Positions 49,308-60,715 of a DNA stretch of 64,000 nucleotides are shown in pieces. Numbering within the stretch: the stretch's first letter is position 1; the number at the start of each line of letters is the position of its first letter. The notes beneath the pieces are model-generated. The model made no database searches and was not told the origin of the DNA. It worked only from the letters and a program-made list of their open reading frames with translations. The stretch comes from Rusavskia elegans. Lineage: Eukaryota; Ascomycota; Lecanoromycetes; Teloschistales; Teloschistaceae. The stretch spans positions 206,015 through 270,014 of the forward strand of contig SAUG01000092.1 of assembly GCA_011316305.1 (NCBI GenBank), in the 5' to 3' direction. A program made the translations under genes and the position numbers.

Positions 49308-52300
49308 TATTATCGCTCTATATATTCCGCCATATTTTCATACGAACGTTGTATAAAACTAGTATTTTATACTATATATCAGACCGTATCAATTTATATT
49401 CGAAAGTAGTAATCTCGTACGTCGTATAAATATAGCTAAATTGAATAGAAACGATAATTACTTACGAAATAGATTTTATATAACGATATATATATAGTAT
49501 ATCTGTAGATAATTAACTTTTCCTTTTAATAATTCCGGCTATTACGGCACGCGAGCTAAAATTTCTCTGTTAAATTAACTATATATATAGTTCTGGCGCA
49601 GAATTTTATTCGATATCGAATATAATCTTTAATCTATTTTTACTATTTAAAGATAGAAATATCTTCGAATTCGAATTAATTAATATCTATATACTTTTCG
49701 CAGATTACTAATATAATAGATTTTTCTACTTTCGTATTTCTTTTAGTAATCTATTTTAGAAATTTAAATATTCTAAATATTATTACTTTCTATTCTTTAT
49801 CTATTAGAAAGTTTTAATATATCCTATTACTTTTAATATTTAGATTTCTTTCGTTCTATAATCTATATTATTTGCTATCGGCGTAATATAGTATCGACAG
49901 CCTTTAGAATTTGTATACGACTATCTACTTTATATATATTATCTTAAATCTCTATATTAAAAAGTACGTATTAGATTCGGAAAAATAATATAACGATTAT
50001 TATACCATTTTAAATTCTTTCTAGAATTTTAGAATAATCTACGGGATTTGAAATAATCTTCGACTAGTAGATCTAGTTAAAGGAACCGAAATATTTTAAC
50101 GGATACGTTTATTACCGGTAGTAATTTTTCTACGATTTTTTAGATTCTCTATCTATTAGCTATTTATTTATATTACCGACGCTATATTTATTACTTTCTT
50201 CCGTCTTTTTACTATTATAGACTTTTTATACTAAAAAGAAATTTATCTAGGTCGCCTTTTACTATCGATAAAAGATATTATAACCCGGAAGACGATACTA
50301 TACCTATTATTTATAATTTATTAGATTTTCGTTATCTACGTACTTTTTAAATTAGCGTATTATTTTTTTATAATCTTTTTTATTATATTAATACGAATAG
50401 ATAAAATCAAAATATAGCTATTTTTATTCGATAATCTAATAATAATATATAGTATATCGAACTTTTAAAACGAATTCTAGCACCGTATTATATATAGATT
50501 CTATCAGTTCTATACGTGACTCTTTAATCGTAGGGTCCTAGAACTAAAAATAAATTTAAAAAGCGAAAAAACCTTTATAAACTTCTATATATTTCTTTTC
50601 TCTAGACTTGTATACTTTTTTGTAAACTGGAAACTAGACTTGTAGCGTAGCGTCAAACGGGATACGATATTGTTTTTTAGTAATTTTAAAATTTACGTAT
50701 TCGAAATTATACTACGGAGATAGCTTCCGAAATCTATATTAAAACAAAGATATAAAGGAAAATATCGTCGGTTTACTAGATATTCGGATACTAAAATAGC
50801 GTGTTTTATTTAAATATAATTATTTTTCGTATAGTCTATACCGAAATAGTAATATTTACAGATATACTATACTATACTAAAATAGTCTACGGGTTATAAA
50901 CGGGACGTAAATATAGATATACTCGGAAATTTTATCGATACTTTTAGTAACGAATAAAAGATAGATCGGATATTTTTCTAATTATATTATTCTAAAATTT
51001 TTTAAAATCTGGCGTTTTTTAATCGATCGTCTGTTTTTAACTTGCCTGGGCCTTTCAAAATATCGAACGAGCTTCGAAATTTAGTTTTCAGCCAGATATT
51101 TCTAGTATTTAGACTAAAGCTTTTAATATACAGCTAAAAACCGTATACCCGTCTAAAAACTGATCTATTCTATAATCAAAGTTACGTTTCCGAATATAAA
51201 ATAATTTGAAAATCGAAATTAATTTTATATATTGATTGAAATCGATTTATAATAGTAGAATATAAAAATACAATAAACGAAACGACTAATATAATATATT
51301 TTATATATTTTTTATTATTATCAGTCTATTTTTTTTTAATATTACTTTTAAATATACTATAAAAATAGTAGAACTAAAATATAATTTTAGAATCTACTAT
51401 ATATTTATAAAGGCGATTTTTTACTCGCTATTACTATAGATAAAACCTTTAATTAAAGTATAGAAGGAAAGTCGGCGGTTTAGTACTAGTTCTACTTCGT
51501 ATCGAAAATATTCTACAAGGTCTATAATTTATCTAACGTTAAACTATTATACTATAAATTAGTTATTTCTATTAAAATAAAAATCGATTTAGTTTAAAGA
51601 TTATTATCTAAAAATATAGTCGCTAGTATTATATAGACTAAAGATACGCTATCGAACCGGACGCTATTATTTTCTACGAGGTTAATATTTATAGTCGCCG
51701 TCTATAACTAGTTTCGACTGTCGTTCGCTATTTATTCGAAGAAATCGAGATCTGAAAAAGCGTTTTAATATTTAAAAGCTATTATTTTATTTTCTAAGAT
51801 TTTATTACTTTTAGCGGCTACGACGTCGATCCCGTCGGTTAGAATATCGTTTTTAATTTTTCCGGCTAGACTAGCGGCTTCCGCTATTTTAAAACCTATA
51901 ACTACGAAAGACGGAATTAGATAAAATTAAAATAATATAATAAAAGTAAATATAATAGAAACGAAAAACGATTTACTATATATTATTTCTAGTAATAGAT
52001 ATATAAAATTAGAATATATATTATATAAATAAACTTTCGAATATTAACTAGATTCGTTAATAATAGTTATATAAACGAGTAACGGTTTTACTAGTTGACT
52101 ATAGTTTACGAACGAATCTTGTATCTTTTACTAATCGTAGACTTAAATCAAAATAGATTTAATTTCTTTTTTTATTTCTTTTATTCCAATTTCGGCTATT
52201 TCTTTTAGCCAGTTCGAATTTATATAAAACGAAATAAAATATATTTTAAAAATAGTAAAATTATAAAAATCAATAACTATAACTATAATAGATAAATGGT

Positions 52301-52830
52301 ATTAGTAGATAGAAATTTTCTACTATACGATATAAATTTACGTAAATTCTATAATATTACTTTTTATAGGTCTTTCGATTAAATTATATTATTTATACGT
52401 TTCGGAAACTATAGACTAGCGATAATAAAAATCTAGACGAATAACGTAATAATATAACTATATATTTTTAAATTATATTCGTTCGTAGAAATTTTTCTCT
52501 ACTAGATTAATTACGGCCGACCAGTTATATATCTCGCGGATATTCGAATTATATAAAAAAAAGTAATTTTAAAATAGAGTTTATATAATAGTATAAAATT
52601 ATATAACGTACTATATTAGAAATTAGTTTCTAAAAACTATATTCGGAAATCCGTAAATTTTAGCCTTTTATCTAAATTATATAGTTATTTACTACGCGAA
52701 CTCGTACGAGTTTTATACTTTAGTATAAAGCGAACTCGAACGTATATCTTATTACACCGTTACTATATATATAGCTACGCTATTCAGAATACAACCCGAT
52801 AGATTCGGGGTAGAGATATTTAGAAAGTAA
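49308..52830. other. Unassigned RIP-degraded DNA up to the boundary
   Basis: I see no gene. Plus-strand frames at about 49,600-50,900 and 51,400-51,920 are open except for TAA/TAG stops, so coding relics are likely, but I cannot name them. The last bases, TATTTAGAAAGTA at 52,818, echo TATTTAGAAAGTA in the copia LTR at 38,548, a possible LTR scrap at the edge. Confidence 0.5.
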
Positions 52831-52954
52831 GGTATACTTTAACAAGAGATATATATAATTAAAGTACTGTTTACCCTTGATATAATTATCGGGGTCTTTT
52901 TCTTGTTACAAACGTCAACTCCCAATCCGACAGTGTCCATCGGTTGAAAATTAT

Positions 52955-53716
52955 GTGGAATGCTGTGGCACATATGACGCCTACATGTTACGGAAATTTG
53001 GTGCGCCGAACAGTGGCTGGCGACCGGGTCGGAGTACATATATGCCAACAAGCAAGGACTGGCATGGAGACCCTATGGTCGCTCTCTTCAAAGCTTTCAA
53101 TGCTCTAGCCATGGAACACCTCTTGCCCCCAAAGCTACGGGATCTCAACCTTCTCTACCGTCGGCACGATAGTAAACTATATCAAGACCTGGCCCCCCCG
53201 AATTTATATACTAATCGGGGCAACCGTCCGCAAGATTCAGGCGACGCCGATGGCTCACCTGCTCGCCCACCTCCACGACCTGACCCCAGGCCTCGTAGTC
53301 GTAGACGAGGTAGACCGCCTAGCGGGCGGGGTAGACGTGGCAAAGACAACCGTCCGCGAGGAAATAGTGCCACCAACCATCAACGACCGTACATCGGCAC
53401 AAGAAGCCGTAAACGCCAGCTTGAAAGGGAAGAGGAGACTCGGCCAGCCAAGCGCATCGAAGTCGTGACATCGCCTTGGGTTTGGGGTCCACACAAGACG
53501 AGCAAAGAAGTGGGAGATTATTTGAGTGATCAGAAGGCTCGTATGCGAGCTAGGATACCGGAAAAGAGAAAGAAGGAATTGGAGATGAAACAATCGGCGG
53601 CCAGACTCCCCTCACCAGAGGAAACGGAACTCTCTTACCAGCAAACCCAACAAGACCAAGAAGCCGAATATACAAGGGTGGTGCAGTGGCTTTCGGGAGT
53701 GGAAAATACCGAGTGA
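52955..53716 (+). CDS. Arginine/proline-rich hypothetical protein
   Basis: A 253-codon single-exon frame, the first intact gene after the RIP boundary some 120 bp upstream. The product is unrecognised. Residues about 1-85 look globular (ALFKAFNALAMEHLLPPKL). Residues about 95-150 are a basic low-complexity tract of PRP, RSRRRGR and GRGRRGK type. The C-terminal 80 residues are charged and helical, ending QWLSGVENTE. A basic tract may bind nucleic acid or localise the protein to the nucleus, but that is inference. The first ATG is chosen because the frame opens there; an upstream exon cannot be excluded. Within 53,210-53,468 a second plus-strand frame is also open, so the local frame is less certain. 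Confidence 0.5.
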   Translation: MECCGTYDAYMLRKFGAPNSGWRPGRSTYMPTSKDWHGDPMVALFKAFNALAMEHLLPPKLRDLNLLYRRHDSKLYQDLAPPNLYTNRGNRPQDSGDADGSPARPPPRPDPRPRSRRRGRPPSGRGRRGKDNRPRGNSATNHQRPYIGTRSRKRQLEREEETRPAKRIEVVTSPWVWGPHKTSKEVGDYLSDQKARMRARIPEKRKKELEMKQSAARLPSPEETELSYQQTQQDQEAEYTRVVQWLSGVENTE

Positions 53717-54124
53717 TTTGGATGGAAGGGTTTGATTGGCGTTTGCATTACGGCGGTGATGATACCCAGTTTTCGATGAATGATACAGGAGTATGAAAGG
53801 TGTAAGCGGTCACGGATTTGCGAGGCTTGGAGATACCCATGCATGCGATGTTATTGATTCAGTATAATCTTTACAGAGAGGTATCATGAGCACTTCTCTA
53901 TCGAATTCAAATTCCCAGCGTGTCTTCAACTCGTTGCGTTGGTTTCGGCATCTCTATTCCATATGCACCGTCCATACAGAAGCGTTTGGATGCCTCTTTC
54001 TCCCAACAAAAATATGGTAATCAATCATCGTGGTACGTAATTGCTCTCCCCAATAATCCTGCAAGAATCCAGTAGGCAAGATGCCAGCTGGAGGTTTCCC
54101 ACACTGGAGAAAACAGCCTGGTAG
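53717..54124. other. Intergenic, 3' ends of converging genes
   Basis: About 400 bp between two genes that converge. I see no ORF, RNA or repeat. Confidence 0.6.
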
Positions 54125-55217
54125 TTAGATTGACGTCTCTGTATCTGAATTATATAGCCCAAGCCCTTCCTCGTTCTCAAATAGGCGAAGACGGCCTTCT
54201 AAGCGGGGTATGTCGTTGATGATGTCCTCTATAGTCCCTCGTACCTCGTCGCTATTGAGGGTTTCAATCCTCTGCATATCTTCGCGAAGCCTCCGCGCGA
54301 TCTTTTCTAACGTGCCTGGCATTCCATCAACAAGCTGGTCGGGCTCGTCGTTACCCGCAATAAGGGAAGTGCTTGGGGGGATACGGGTTCGAGTTGTAAC
54401 ACTCGAAGAGGACTGGCTAGCTTCACAAGCATTCGTCAGCATTCACTCAGCGTCTCGGTAAGATAAACCCCCTCTGGCTGGTTTTGGAACATACCTTGTG
54501 TATCTATCTGGATGACGGGTTCACACGAGCCTGTGGCGCTCTCCTGAGTGTCGGACCTGGTATCGGCTACATCCATGTCGTTATGCAGAATCGCGTCTGG
54601 CAGCCTCGCGGTATACTCCTCCACCTGCTCCGGTTGGCGAATTGAAGGCCCCAAGCTTACAGGATGGCTGGAAGCGCTGACAGAACTGTTGTCGCCTCCA
54701 CTCAGAGGAACGCCTGGAATCTGGATGGAAAGAGTTTCCGTGTCTGAATGCATTGGCCACCTTTCATTTGCAGCTTTCTCTTTGGGCCTCGAGTCCTGGG
54801 TTTTTTGCTCGCATAGGTTTTTGACCTCTCTCTCCAGATCCGTCGTTCGCTGCCGAAGCTGGCCATTCATAATTTGCACTCCTATAAGGCTTTCCTTCAG
54901 GGCGCTCTCTGCTGCATCATGTCCAGCAGCTTTTGCCCGTACCGATTGCAGCTCCTGAGCAAGTTTTTGTCGGTCTTGCTGCTCGCGTGCGAGTGCTACA
55001 TGTAGGAGTTTCACATTTCGCTCCGCATCTCGTAGCTGTCTTGTCTGTAGCCTAAATGCCTTTGCTTCTCGCTGGCTCCCGTCTGTATGCTCCTCAACTG
55101 TGCAGTGTTAATCGCAGATCAGATCAGACGGTGATGGGGACTCCTACCCGTCGCAGTCTCATTCGATTCCGCCGGCGGGTCCTTGGCTTTATTTGTCTCC
55201 GAGCTTGCTTGGGACAT
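54125..55217 (-). CDS. Coiled-coil hypothetical protein, 322 aa, three exons
   Basis: Model on the minus strand: exon 1 55,217-55,148, intron 50 nt (GTAGGAG..CACAG), exon 2 55,097-54,495, intron 74 nt (GTATGT..TGAAG with a GCTGAC branch site), exon 3 54,420-54,125. The exons add up to 969 nt and stay in frame. The start is ATG in MSQASSETNKAK. Residues about 35-125 are a heptad-rich coiled coil (RQLRDAERNVKLLHVALARE), the middle is Ser/Thr/Asp-rich and disordered, and the C-terminus has a second helix (LEKIARRLREDMQRIETL). There is no signal peptide or membrane segment. The second acceptor, AAG, is less usual but is the only nearby one that keeps the frame. Function unknown. The neighbour upstream is in the same orientation 235 bp away. 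Confidence 0.72.
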
Positions 55218-55452
55218 TGCCTAGTCTGCGATTGAACAGTAATCGTTTACTGAGTGGTTGAAAAGTGGGTTATAACGCCTAAACCGACACGAGACTGTGG
55301 ACAAGAGTTCCTTCCAACGTAGAAGGATGGGAGGCATACAAAAAGAAGGCTAGGTAGCAAACACGCAAACGAACCGGCTTTCCTAGCTAGACCCTTTTCT
55401 CGGATAGCTGCATCCTACCACGAACAATGTCAACCAGAACGCCGCCCAAGAT

Positions 55453-57198
55453 CTACGAATGCGCGCAACATAACCAAAAGGACGCTTCTGTCTCTCCACA
55501 TTCCAGCATCGCCAGGTCCGAGCATCGCTCACCGTCAAACCGCTTGTTGCAGCGCTTTAGTCCTTTTGGAACGCGACCCCTGGACGTACGATTGACAGCA
55601 CTGGAAGAGAAGGAGGGCCGTCGAGGAGTTGATACGGTTCGGACGTTATGGCCGTTCGCGTGGTCGCCAGTGGAGATAATATTGGTGCCGCTGCCATTGA
55701 TGATTACGTGCACCTTCCTACTGGTATCGGGGAAAAGACAGGGCTTCTCAGTCGCCCGCTGCTCCGTTGTCGGCGTCACCTCCTGGACAGTCGGCGAAGC
55801 AAGTTGACTCGTCGGCTGCTCTGGTATTTCAGGCTCGTGGGAGTGGGAGGACGGCCGCGACAGTGCGTCAAGGATTCGGTGGATCTGGGCCTGCATCTCT
55901 CTGATGGCTCTGAGCATTCCAGTATCGACCCCACCTTCCATCGCTTGCTCGACTCTCTCAGCTATGAATGTACACGCCGTCCCAGCTTGCTCAAGACGAT
56001 TGCCATCCGCCTCTTGTCTAGCTTCAAGGCCCGCGAGTGTCGCGTTTGTCCTTCCCAGCTCTCTCGTACCTTGGCGTAGTTGATCGCCATTCTCCTGCCG
56101 GAGCGAGTGCAACGCATCTGATTGATGTTGGATGGATGTGATGAGGGCGTTCCACAGCTCTGCTAGGGAGTCCTCGCGGGAATCTAGCGTCAATCTTATG
56201 TCCGAAAGGGTAACCTCATGGTCCTGTAGCCTTCTCAAGCACTCGGCGATTTGGTCGATAACTTCCTGCTGTATCCGGCTGGTTGGGGTTCTTGAATCTT
56301 CGCGTTGTTGTTCAACCATGGTGTTCAACTGATCCAGCCGCTGACAAAACGCTTGGATTTGGAGGATAATGTTATTGGCAGTTTTTGCTTGGGAATTTTG
56401 GAAGGCTTGAAGCTCCATAGATGTTTGAGCTTGTCGATTGCCGAGATTGTCCATGCTTTGAGCCATCCCAACTCGCTCGGTATCCAGCATGTGGACGTCA
56501 GCGCTCATTCGGACTCGCTCAGTGTCCAGTATTCGGACATTAGCATCTAAGTGGGTATGCCCTGTTTGAAGATCGTGGATGTTCTGACTGTGGTGCCCAT
56601 CGTTTTGTTCCAGGATTGTGGTGCGCGAGTCAGTCCGCCTAACATGATCCTGGAGGTTGCGGAGAGTGCCGTTGGTCTGACGTTCAAGGCTCGCCATATT
56701 GCCGGTTGCCTCTGTTCGCCAAGCCTCCAGTGCGTTGATGCTCACATCATGCATCTTCACATCCTCCCCAATAGTCAGATTAGCCAAGAGTTGTTCCAAG
56801 GTAAGGCCATTGTCGATGATGTCGTTCTCAATTTCGTGCACCCTTTCCCTAAGGCAGGCACGATCAATATCGGCACACGCGGCTGCATTCTCAGCAGCGG
56901 TTATTCGCTGCTCCACTGAAGAGTAATTGCTGTCATTCTGTGCCCTCGTTCTGGCCAATTCCGCAACTTGGTCTAGCTCACGAGCCCGCCCTGTCAAATC
57001 AACTTGTGCGATGCCTCGACGTTGATCGTCCTGCTCATGCAGCAGCGACTTCAAAGCCTCATGATGAAGAGAGTCCAGCGGTCTCCAGTCATCTGTGGTT
57101 ACGTTCTGGATCACCTGATTCTTAAGATTGTATTGGAGCAATTGTTGTTGGCTAGGATAGCAAGAACCGGGCTGGACAGAGATTGGAGTTATATCCAT
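55453..57198 (-). CDS. Long coiled-coil hypothetical protein, 581 aa
   Basis: An uninterrupted frame with start ATG at 57,198 (MDITPISVQPGSCYPSQQQL). The frame is open a further 86 codons to 57,456, but that part reads like an untranslated leader and is left out. Residues about 60-440 are almost entirely amphipathic coiled coil, with an internal near-repeat (VRILDTERVRMSADVHMLDT) around residues 210-240. Residues about 450-530 are Pro/Ser/Thr-rich, and the end is a short cysteine-rich tail (CNKRFDGERCSDL..WLCCAHS) that could bind a metal. No transmembrane segment or known catalytic motif is visible. It may be a scaffold or filament-like protein, by composition only. It lies between two other minus-strand coiled-coil genes. 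Confidence 0.7.
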   Translation of the reverse strand: MDITPISVQPGSCYPSQQQLLQYNLKNQVIQNVTTDDWRPLDSLHHEALKSLLHEQDDQRRGIAQVDLTGRARELDQVAELARTRAQNDSNYSSVEQRITAAENAAACADIDRACLRERVHEIENDIIDNGLTLEQLLANLTIGEDVKMHDVSINALEAWRTEATGNMASLERQTNGTLRNLQDHVRRTDSRTTILEQNDGHHSQNIHDLQTGHTHLDANVRILDTERVRMSADVHMLDTERVGMAQSMDNLGNRQAQTSMELQAFQNSQAKTANNIILQIQAFCQRLDQLNTMVEQQREDSRTPTSRIQQEVIDQIAECLRRLQDHEVTLSDIRLTLDSREDSLAELWNALITSIQHQSDALHSLRQENGDQLRQGTRELGRTNATLAGLEARQEADGNRLEQAGTACTFIAERVEQAMEGGVDTGMLRAIREMQAQIHRILDALSRPSSHSHEPEIPEQPTSQLASPTVQEVTPTTEQRATEKPCLFPDTSRKVHVIINGSGTNIISTGDHANGHNVRTVSTPRRPSFSSSAVNRTSRGRVPKGLKRCNKRFDGERCSDLAMLECGETEASFWLCCAHS

Positions 57199-57929
57199 GA
57201 CAATCCAGCAGTAATGCACCGAGGACAGGGACAAATCTTGCCGAACAGGGTAGACAGTGAGAGCTCTTGAGGTTATGGATAAGGTACGGAAAGAACAGGG
57301 AACAAGCGGGTAAAGCAAAAGAGGGTGACAAAGAAAGGATAGATCCTTTGTTAGTAATTGTTTGGCTTGGATTAGAGCTGTTCCTTCATCGTTCGGAAGT
57401 ACCTGTTCCGCTTTCTTTCGGAAGCTGAGGAGTTGGCTGCGGGTAGCCGCCTCCATATTTGAATCCCATCAGGTATGTTGCCACCTTGCCCTGACGTGTG
57501 CCATCTACAATGCCCTTTACAATGTACCGTTTGGGGATATCGCAGGTGCGACAACAACAGGATACAGCGAAGATGCATACTTGTACGGGCTAACTATCTG
57601 TCGATACGAAAGTATAGAATTGGCTTTGACAGCGTAAAGTCTTCCGGTTGTACAAGGCATAGGCGAACAAAGTCGCATTACACCTAGACTCCCGAGCGGT
57701 TACTGCATACCGTATCTAGCGCGACCCTTAGCTGTAGATCGACCGGTTTCTGGCGGCAAACCTTAGACGCCCATCTCCCCATATCAATCTCAAACATTAC
57801 GCCGCATCAATTGGCAGGCTCAATCACGTTGCCTTGTGACGGAAGGAAATCGGCATTTCGTCGCCCTTTCCCTCTGTATAACAGGCCCTAAAGCAATCAC
57901 CACCACCGGGATTTTCCAGAGTCCATGAC
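57199..57929. other. Intergenic, promoter of the 581-aa gene
   Basis: About 730 bp between two minus-strand genes. It contains the likely 5' leader of the downstream gene (pyrimidine-rich on the minus strand near 57,230-57,350). The short frames on both strands here have no support from splice context or composition. Confidence 0.5.
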
Positions 57930-59298
57930 TCACTTCTCATTCGACTGCTCCGCCCCTGGATCCGGGTGCTCGATGTCTATGATCCTGACTCCAAGCTCAG
58001 CGAGTCGTCTGTTCAGTGGCAGCAGACTGTGCTGCAGCTCTTGACATCCCCGATCATATTTACAGGAATGAATGAATGCGTCCAGCTGCTTGGTGAGTCC
58101 GGTCAACTCGGCGTATAAATCTGCGCTTTTACGCTGGATGACGTCGGCAAGCTCCTTTGCCACGCCCACCGGCACGTGCAGACGCTTGAGCTGCTTCGCC
58201 TGCTCCTTCATCTGCTGCTTGTCGGCTTGGCCAAACCGGAAAAACTTCCATCTGAATGTACTGCAGATCCTCGTGACCTCCGCGAGGTGCTTGTTGCCCA
58301 TGGTTTCCGCGAGCTCGTACATGCTTGTCAAGGCCGCCCTCCAGCATGTGAAGTACCCGTCAAAGACCCAGGCCTGGGAACCGAACGATAGAAGCTGGCT
58401 TCGCAAGTGTCCTGCATACTTTAGCGTTCGGTGCTGGATTTGGATGTCGATGCTCGCTGTTCCCGAAGATTTCAGTAGGGATCGTATACAGTTGCGCAGT
58501 CCAGAGCTGTCTTGCTCGGCTTTCAACGTGCTGATATCTTGGTAAAAGTCCGCAAACTCGCGAGGCCAGCTTTCGTTGCGCTGGGCGAAGGAGGCGTGCA
58601 ACGCCTCGAGGCTTTCCTGGGCAGTATCAAAGCAGCTGTGCGCCTGGTTGACCAACCCGACGAAGGGAGCTTGAGTTGTTTGATCGCTGCCATTGACGAC
58701 CTCCACCACGGTCTCGAGATGGTTGGCACCGTGAGCGATATCATCATCCGTAATACGGCCGCTATCGGCCTGGGTTATCAGTTCGTTGGTCCACGCTCGA
58801 AGTTCGGCTTCCAGTTGGCTTGTGCCTGTGGTCGAAGACTTATAATGGGTGTGGGCATCGATGGAAAAGCCAAGTAAGACGAGTCCAAACATGAGTACGA
58901 CGCTGGCCAGGAAGAATACTGTGATGCCCTGGCAAGGATGTGGGGATGCATGACGGGTATTCCTTGAAGCATGATTCGGAGTACGGTTTGAATGTTGGTT
59001 TGGCAGATGGTCTGGAGGTTCGGAAACGCCTGGCTGGAGGGACATGTTTGCATTTGGTGGCATGAATGGGGGGCCATGATTGAATACAGGGTTCATTGTT
59101 TGAGATACTTGAGCGTGATTAGTGTCATGGTCGTTTCTGGGAAAGAAACCGCTGACCGTGTTGATTGACCCCAGCCGTAGCAGCTCGTTCTTGAGCCTCA
59201 CGCATAAGACGTTGGCCACGCTCAGTGAATTCTCGTGCCCTTCGCTGCGCGAGAGTTTCGTGTGGTGTATCAAGAGAGGTGGATATGGCTTGAATCAT
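57930..59298 (-). CDS. Single-pass membrane hypothetical protein, 424 aa, two exons
   Basis: Model on the minus strand: exon 1 59,298-59,202, intron 94 nt (GTGAGG..CTCAAG with CTAAT near the acceptor), exon 2 59,107-57,930. The total is 1,275 nt, in frame. The N-terminal part is Pro/Asn/His-rich and probably faces the cytosol. One strong hydrophobic segment (ITVFFLASVVLMFGLVLLGF) lies around residues 93-114, and a long helical, cysteine-containing C-terminal domain of about 300 residues follows (for example FDGYFTCWRAALTSMYELA). The frame upstream is open to an ATG at 59,436, which would give 470 aa; a start at 59,096 (388 aa) is also possible. Function unknown. The long helical ectodomain or cytosolic domain may oligomerise. 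Confidence 0.65.
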
Positions 59299-60715
59299 GG
59301 CATCGCCGTCAGCATCGTATGACACACAGCGGCCATACAACGGCGGGTAAAAGGATGTGAGGCTACCGTACCTGAAGTTGTCTCTTGTCCATATGGACCA
59401 TTTGCCATTGCCAACAGCGTTTAGCCTGACGGGCAAAAGGTGAATCCTGTATGGTTTGAGGGGTATTGCAAAAGAATGAGGAGCAAAGTAGGCGGTGACT
59501 TCTCTATGGCTTCCGGCTTGATGGGATAAGAGAAGTATCTGGCAGGGCCGGGATGGTTATATGGCGAATAGGAGGGCGGCAGCGGAGGGTCATTTGCTTG
59601 TCAGACATAGAGACAAAGCCAACAGGTACAAGACCAATAGAGCTGGATCATGTCTGAATACTTTTTCCGCTGGTGAGACAAAGCGGGTAAGCCATGATAG
59701 GATTCTGCGAAGGGAACCTATCGGTGGCCAAGTGATGTCTCTCTAGCTTGTCTAGATTTCTGAAGGTAATGGACGCCCGGCCCCTGAGTTCATGTATAAC
59801 CTGATACCCAGCCGAAGTCGAGTTGATGGGGCTGGTAGATCATCATTCCAATCCCGAAATTTACCCACCCCAATCAACTTGGGGCTTAGTGTCCGGAAGA
59901 GGCAGTCTTGGCAGTCTTGGCAGTCTTGGCAGTCGCGATGGCCGCAAACCTCGTTTCCCAGCAACAACGTGACAGAAAGCTGCAGCACCTTCATTTGCAT
60001 CAGCCAAAACAGCCAAGGAAAGCCTGAGCCGAGCCCGGTTCAATCATGGAGCGACCGCGACACTCATGGGTAGCACCGACAGCAATGCTATCAAGCTTTC
60101 GCAAGGCTCCAAGTGCCATCCCTTTCTATCCCAGCAACACCTCAACTTGAAGGACGGCTCGCTGCCCCTGATCCGAGACAGATGCCTGGAACGAGGCTCC
60201 TGATCTCCCCAACAGAAGTGAATGAAATGACATGGGCTTGCTCCTGTCTCAGGAGACGGAAATCATCTCGGGAGTGGCGACCCCTTCTGGGCATCCCACC
60301 TCTCCCCATCATGGCTGCCTTGATGCCGTCTCCGATCAATCTTGATCCATAAGTCCCTAGAGCTCTGGACTTTACAGCACTCCTTTGTTGACCGGCGCCC
60401 AACCGTGGTGGGTCTTCTCTCTTTGGTTTTGCTGCACCAATTCCATTTTTTTTGACTTCCTCGGACTAATTCATTCTTTGCCTGGCCTCTGGCTATCATC
60501 ATCGCCATATCCATTTTTGTCACCACAGAGTCATCTGGCCTGGACCGAGAGCCCTCGTCGTTGCTGATATCTATACGGTCACACTTCCGCGTGATCCCTC
60601 TCACCACACCATTACACAGTTCCGTGCATCAACCCTCTTTGCCTCTCGTCTCAAATCCGTCTTTAGCCTCACTCGGGCCACTCTCGACTCCAACAACTAC
60701 ATAGTACGAACCTCG
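59299..60715. other. Divergent intergenic region
   Basis: About 1.4 kb between a minus-strand and a plus-strand gene, so it should hold both promoters. It contains a 9-bp tandem repeat at 59,903-59,937 and, at about 60,570-60,710, a C/T-rich leader typical of fungal 5' UTRs. No ORF here has supporting evidence except a possible N-terminal extension at 59,299-59,436. Confidence 0.6.
59903..59937. repeat. 9-bp tandem repeat, about four units
   Basis: GCAGTCTTG repeated nearly four times in the divergent promoter region (GGCAGTCTTGGCAGTCTTGG). It could be a regulatory tandem site or a simple minisatellite. Confidence 0.85.

Larger units (their letters stand above)
1..52830. other. RIP-saturated AT-rich heterochromatic block
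   Basis: Nearly the whole stretch is A/T with short C/G runs, and no reading frame longer than about 75 codons survives. CpA and TpG are almost absent: in 33,241-33,540 I count one CpA and no TpG, whereas the 60 bases at 55,441-55,500 hold six CpA and two TpG. TpA is correspondingly abundant, and residual C sits mostly in CpG, CpT and CpC. This is the known product of fungal repeat-induced point mutation acting on duplicated DNA. Aligned repeat copies inside the block differ mainly by C/T and G/A, which fits. Recognisable retrotransposon and DNA-transposon relics are listed separately. Such blocks form constitutive heterochromatin at centromeres, subtelomeres or dispersed islands in Pezizomycotina; the location here is not determined. 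Confidence 0.95.

Noticed and set aside
52839..53051. 70-codon minus-strand ORF across the RIP boundary
   Set aside because: It straddles the composition change and has no splice or homology support.
57198..57456. N-terminal extension of the 581-aa protein to an ATG at 57,456
   Set aside because: The extra 86 codons are Leu/Ser/Pro/Cys-rich and pyrimidine-rich like a leader; the ATG at 57,198 is preferred, although transcript data could reverse this.
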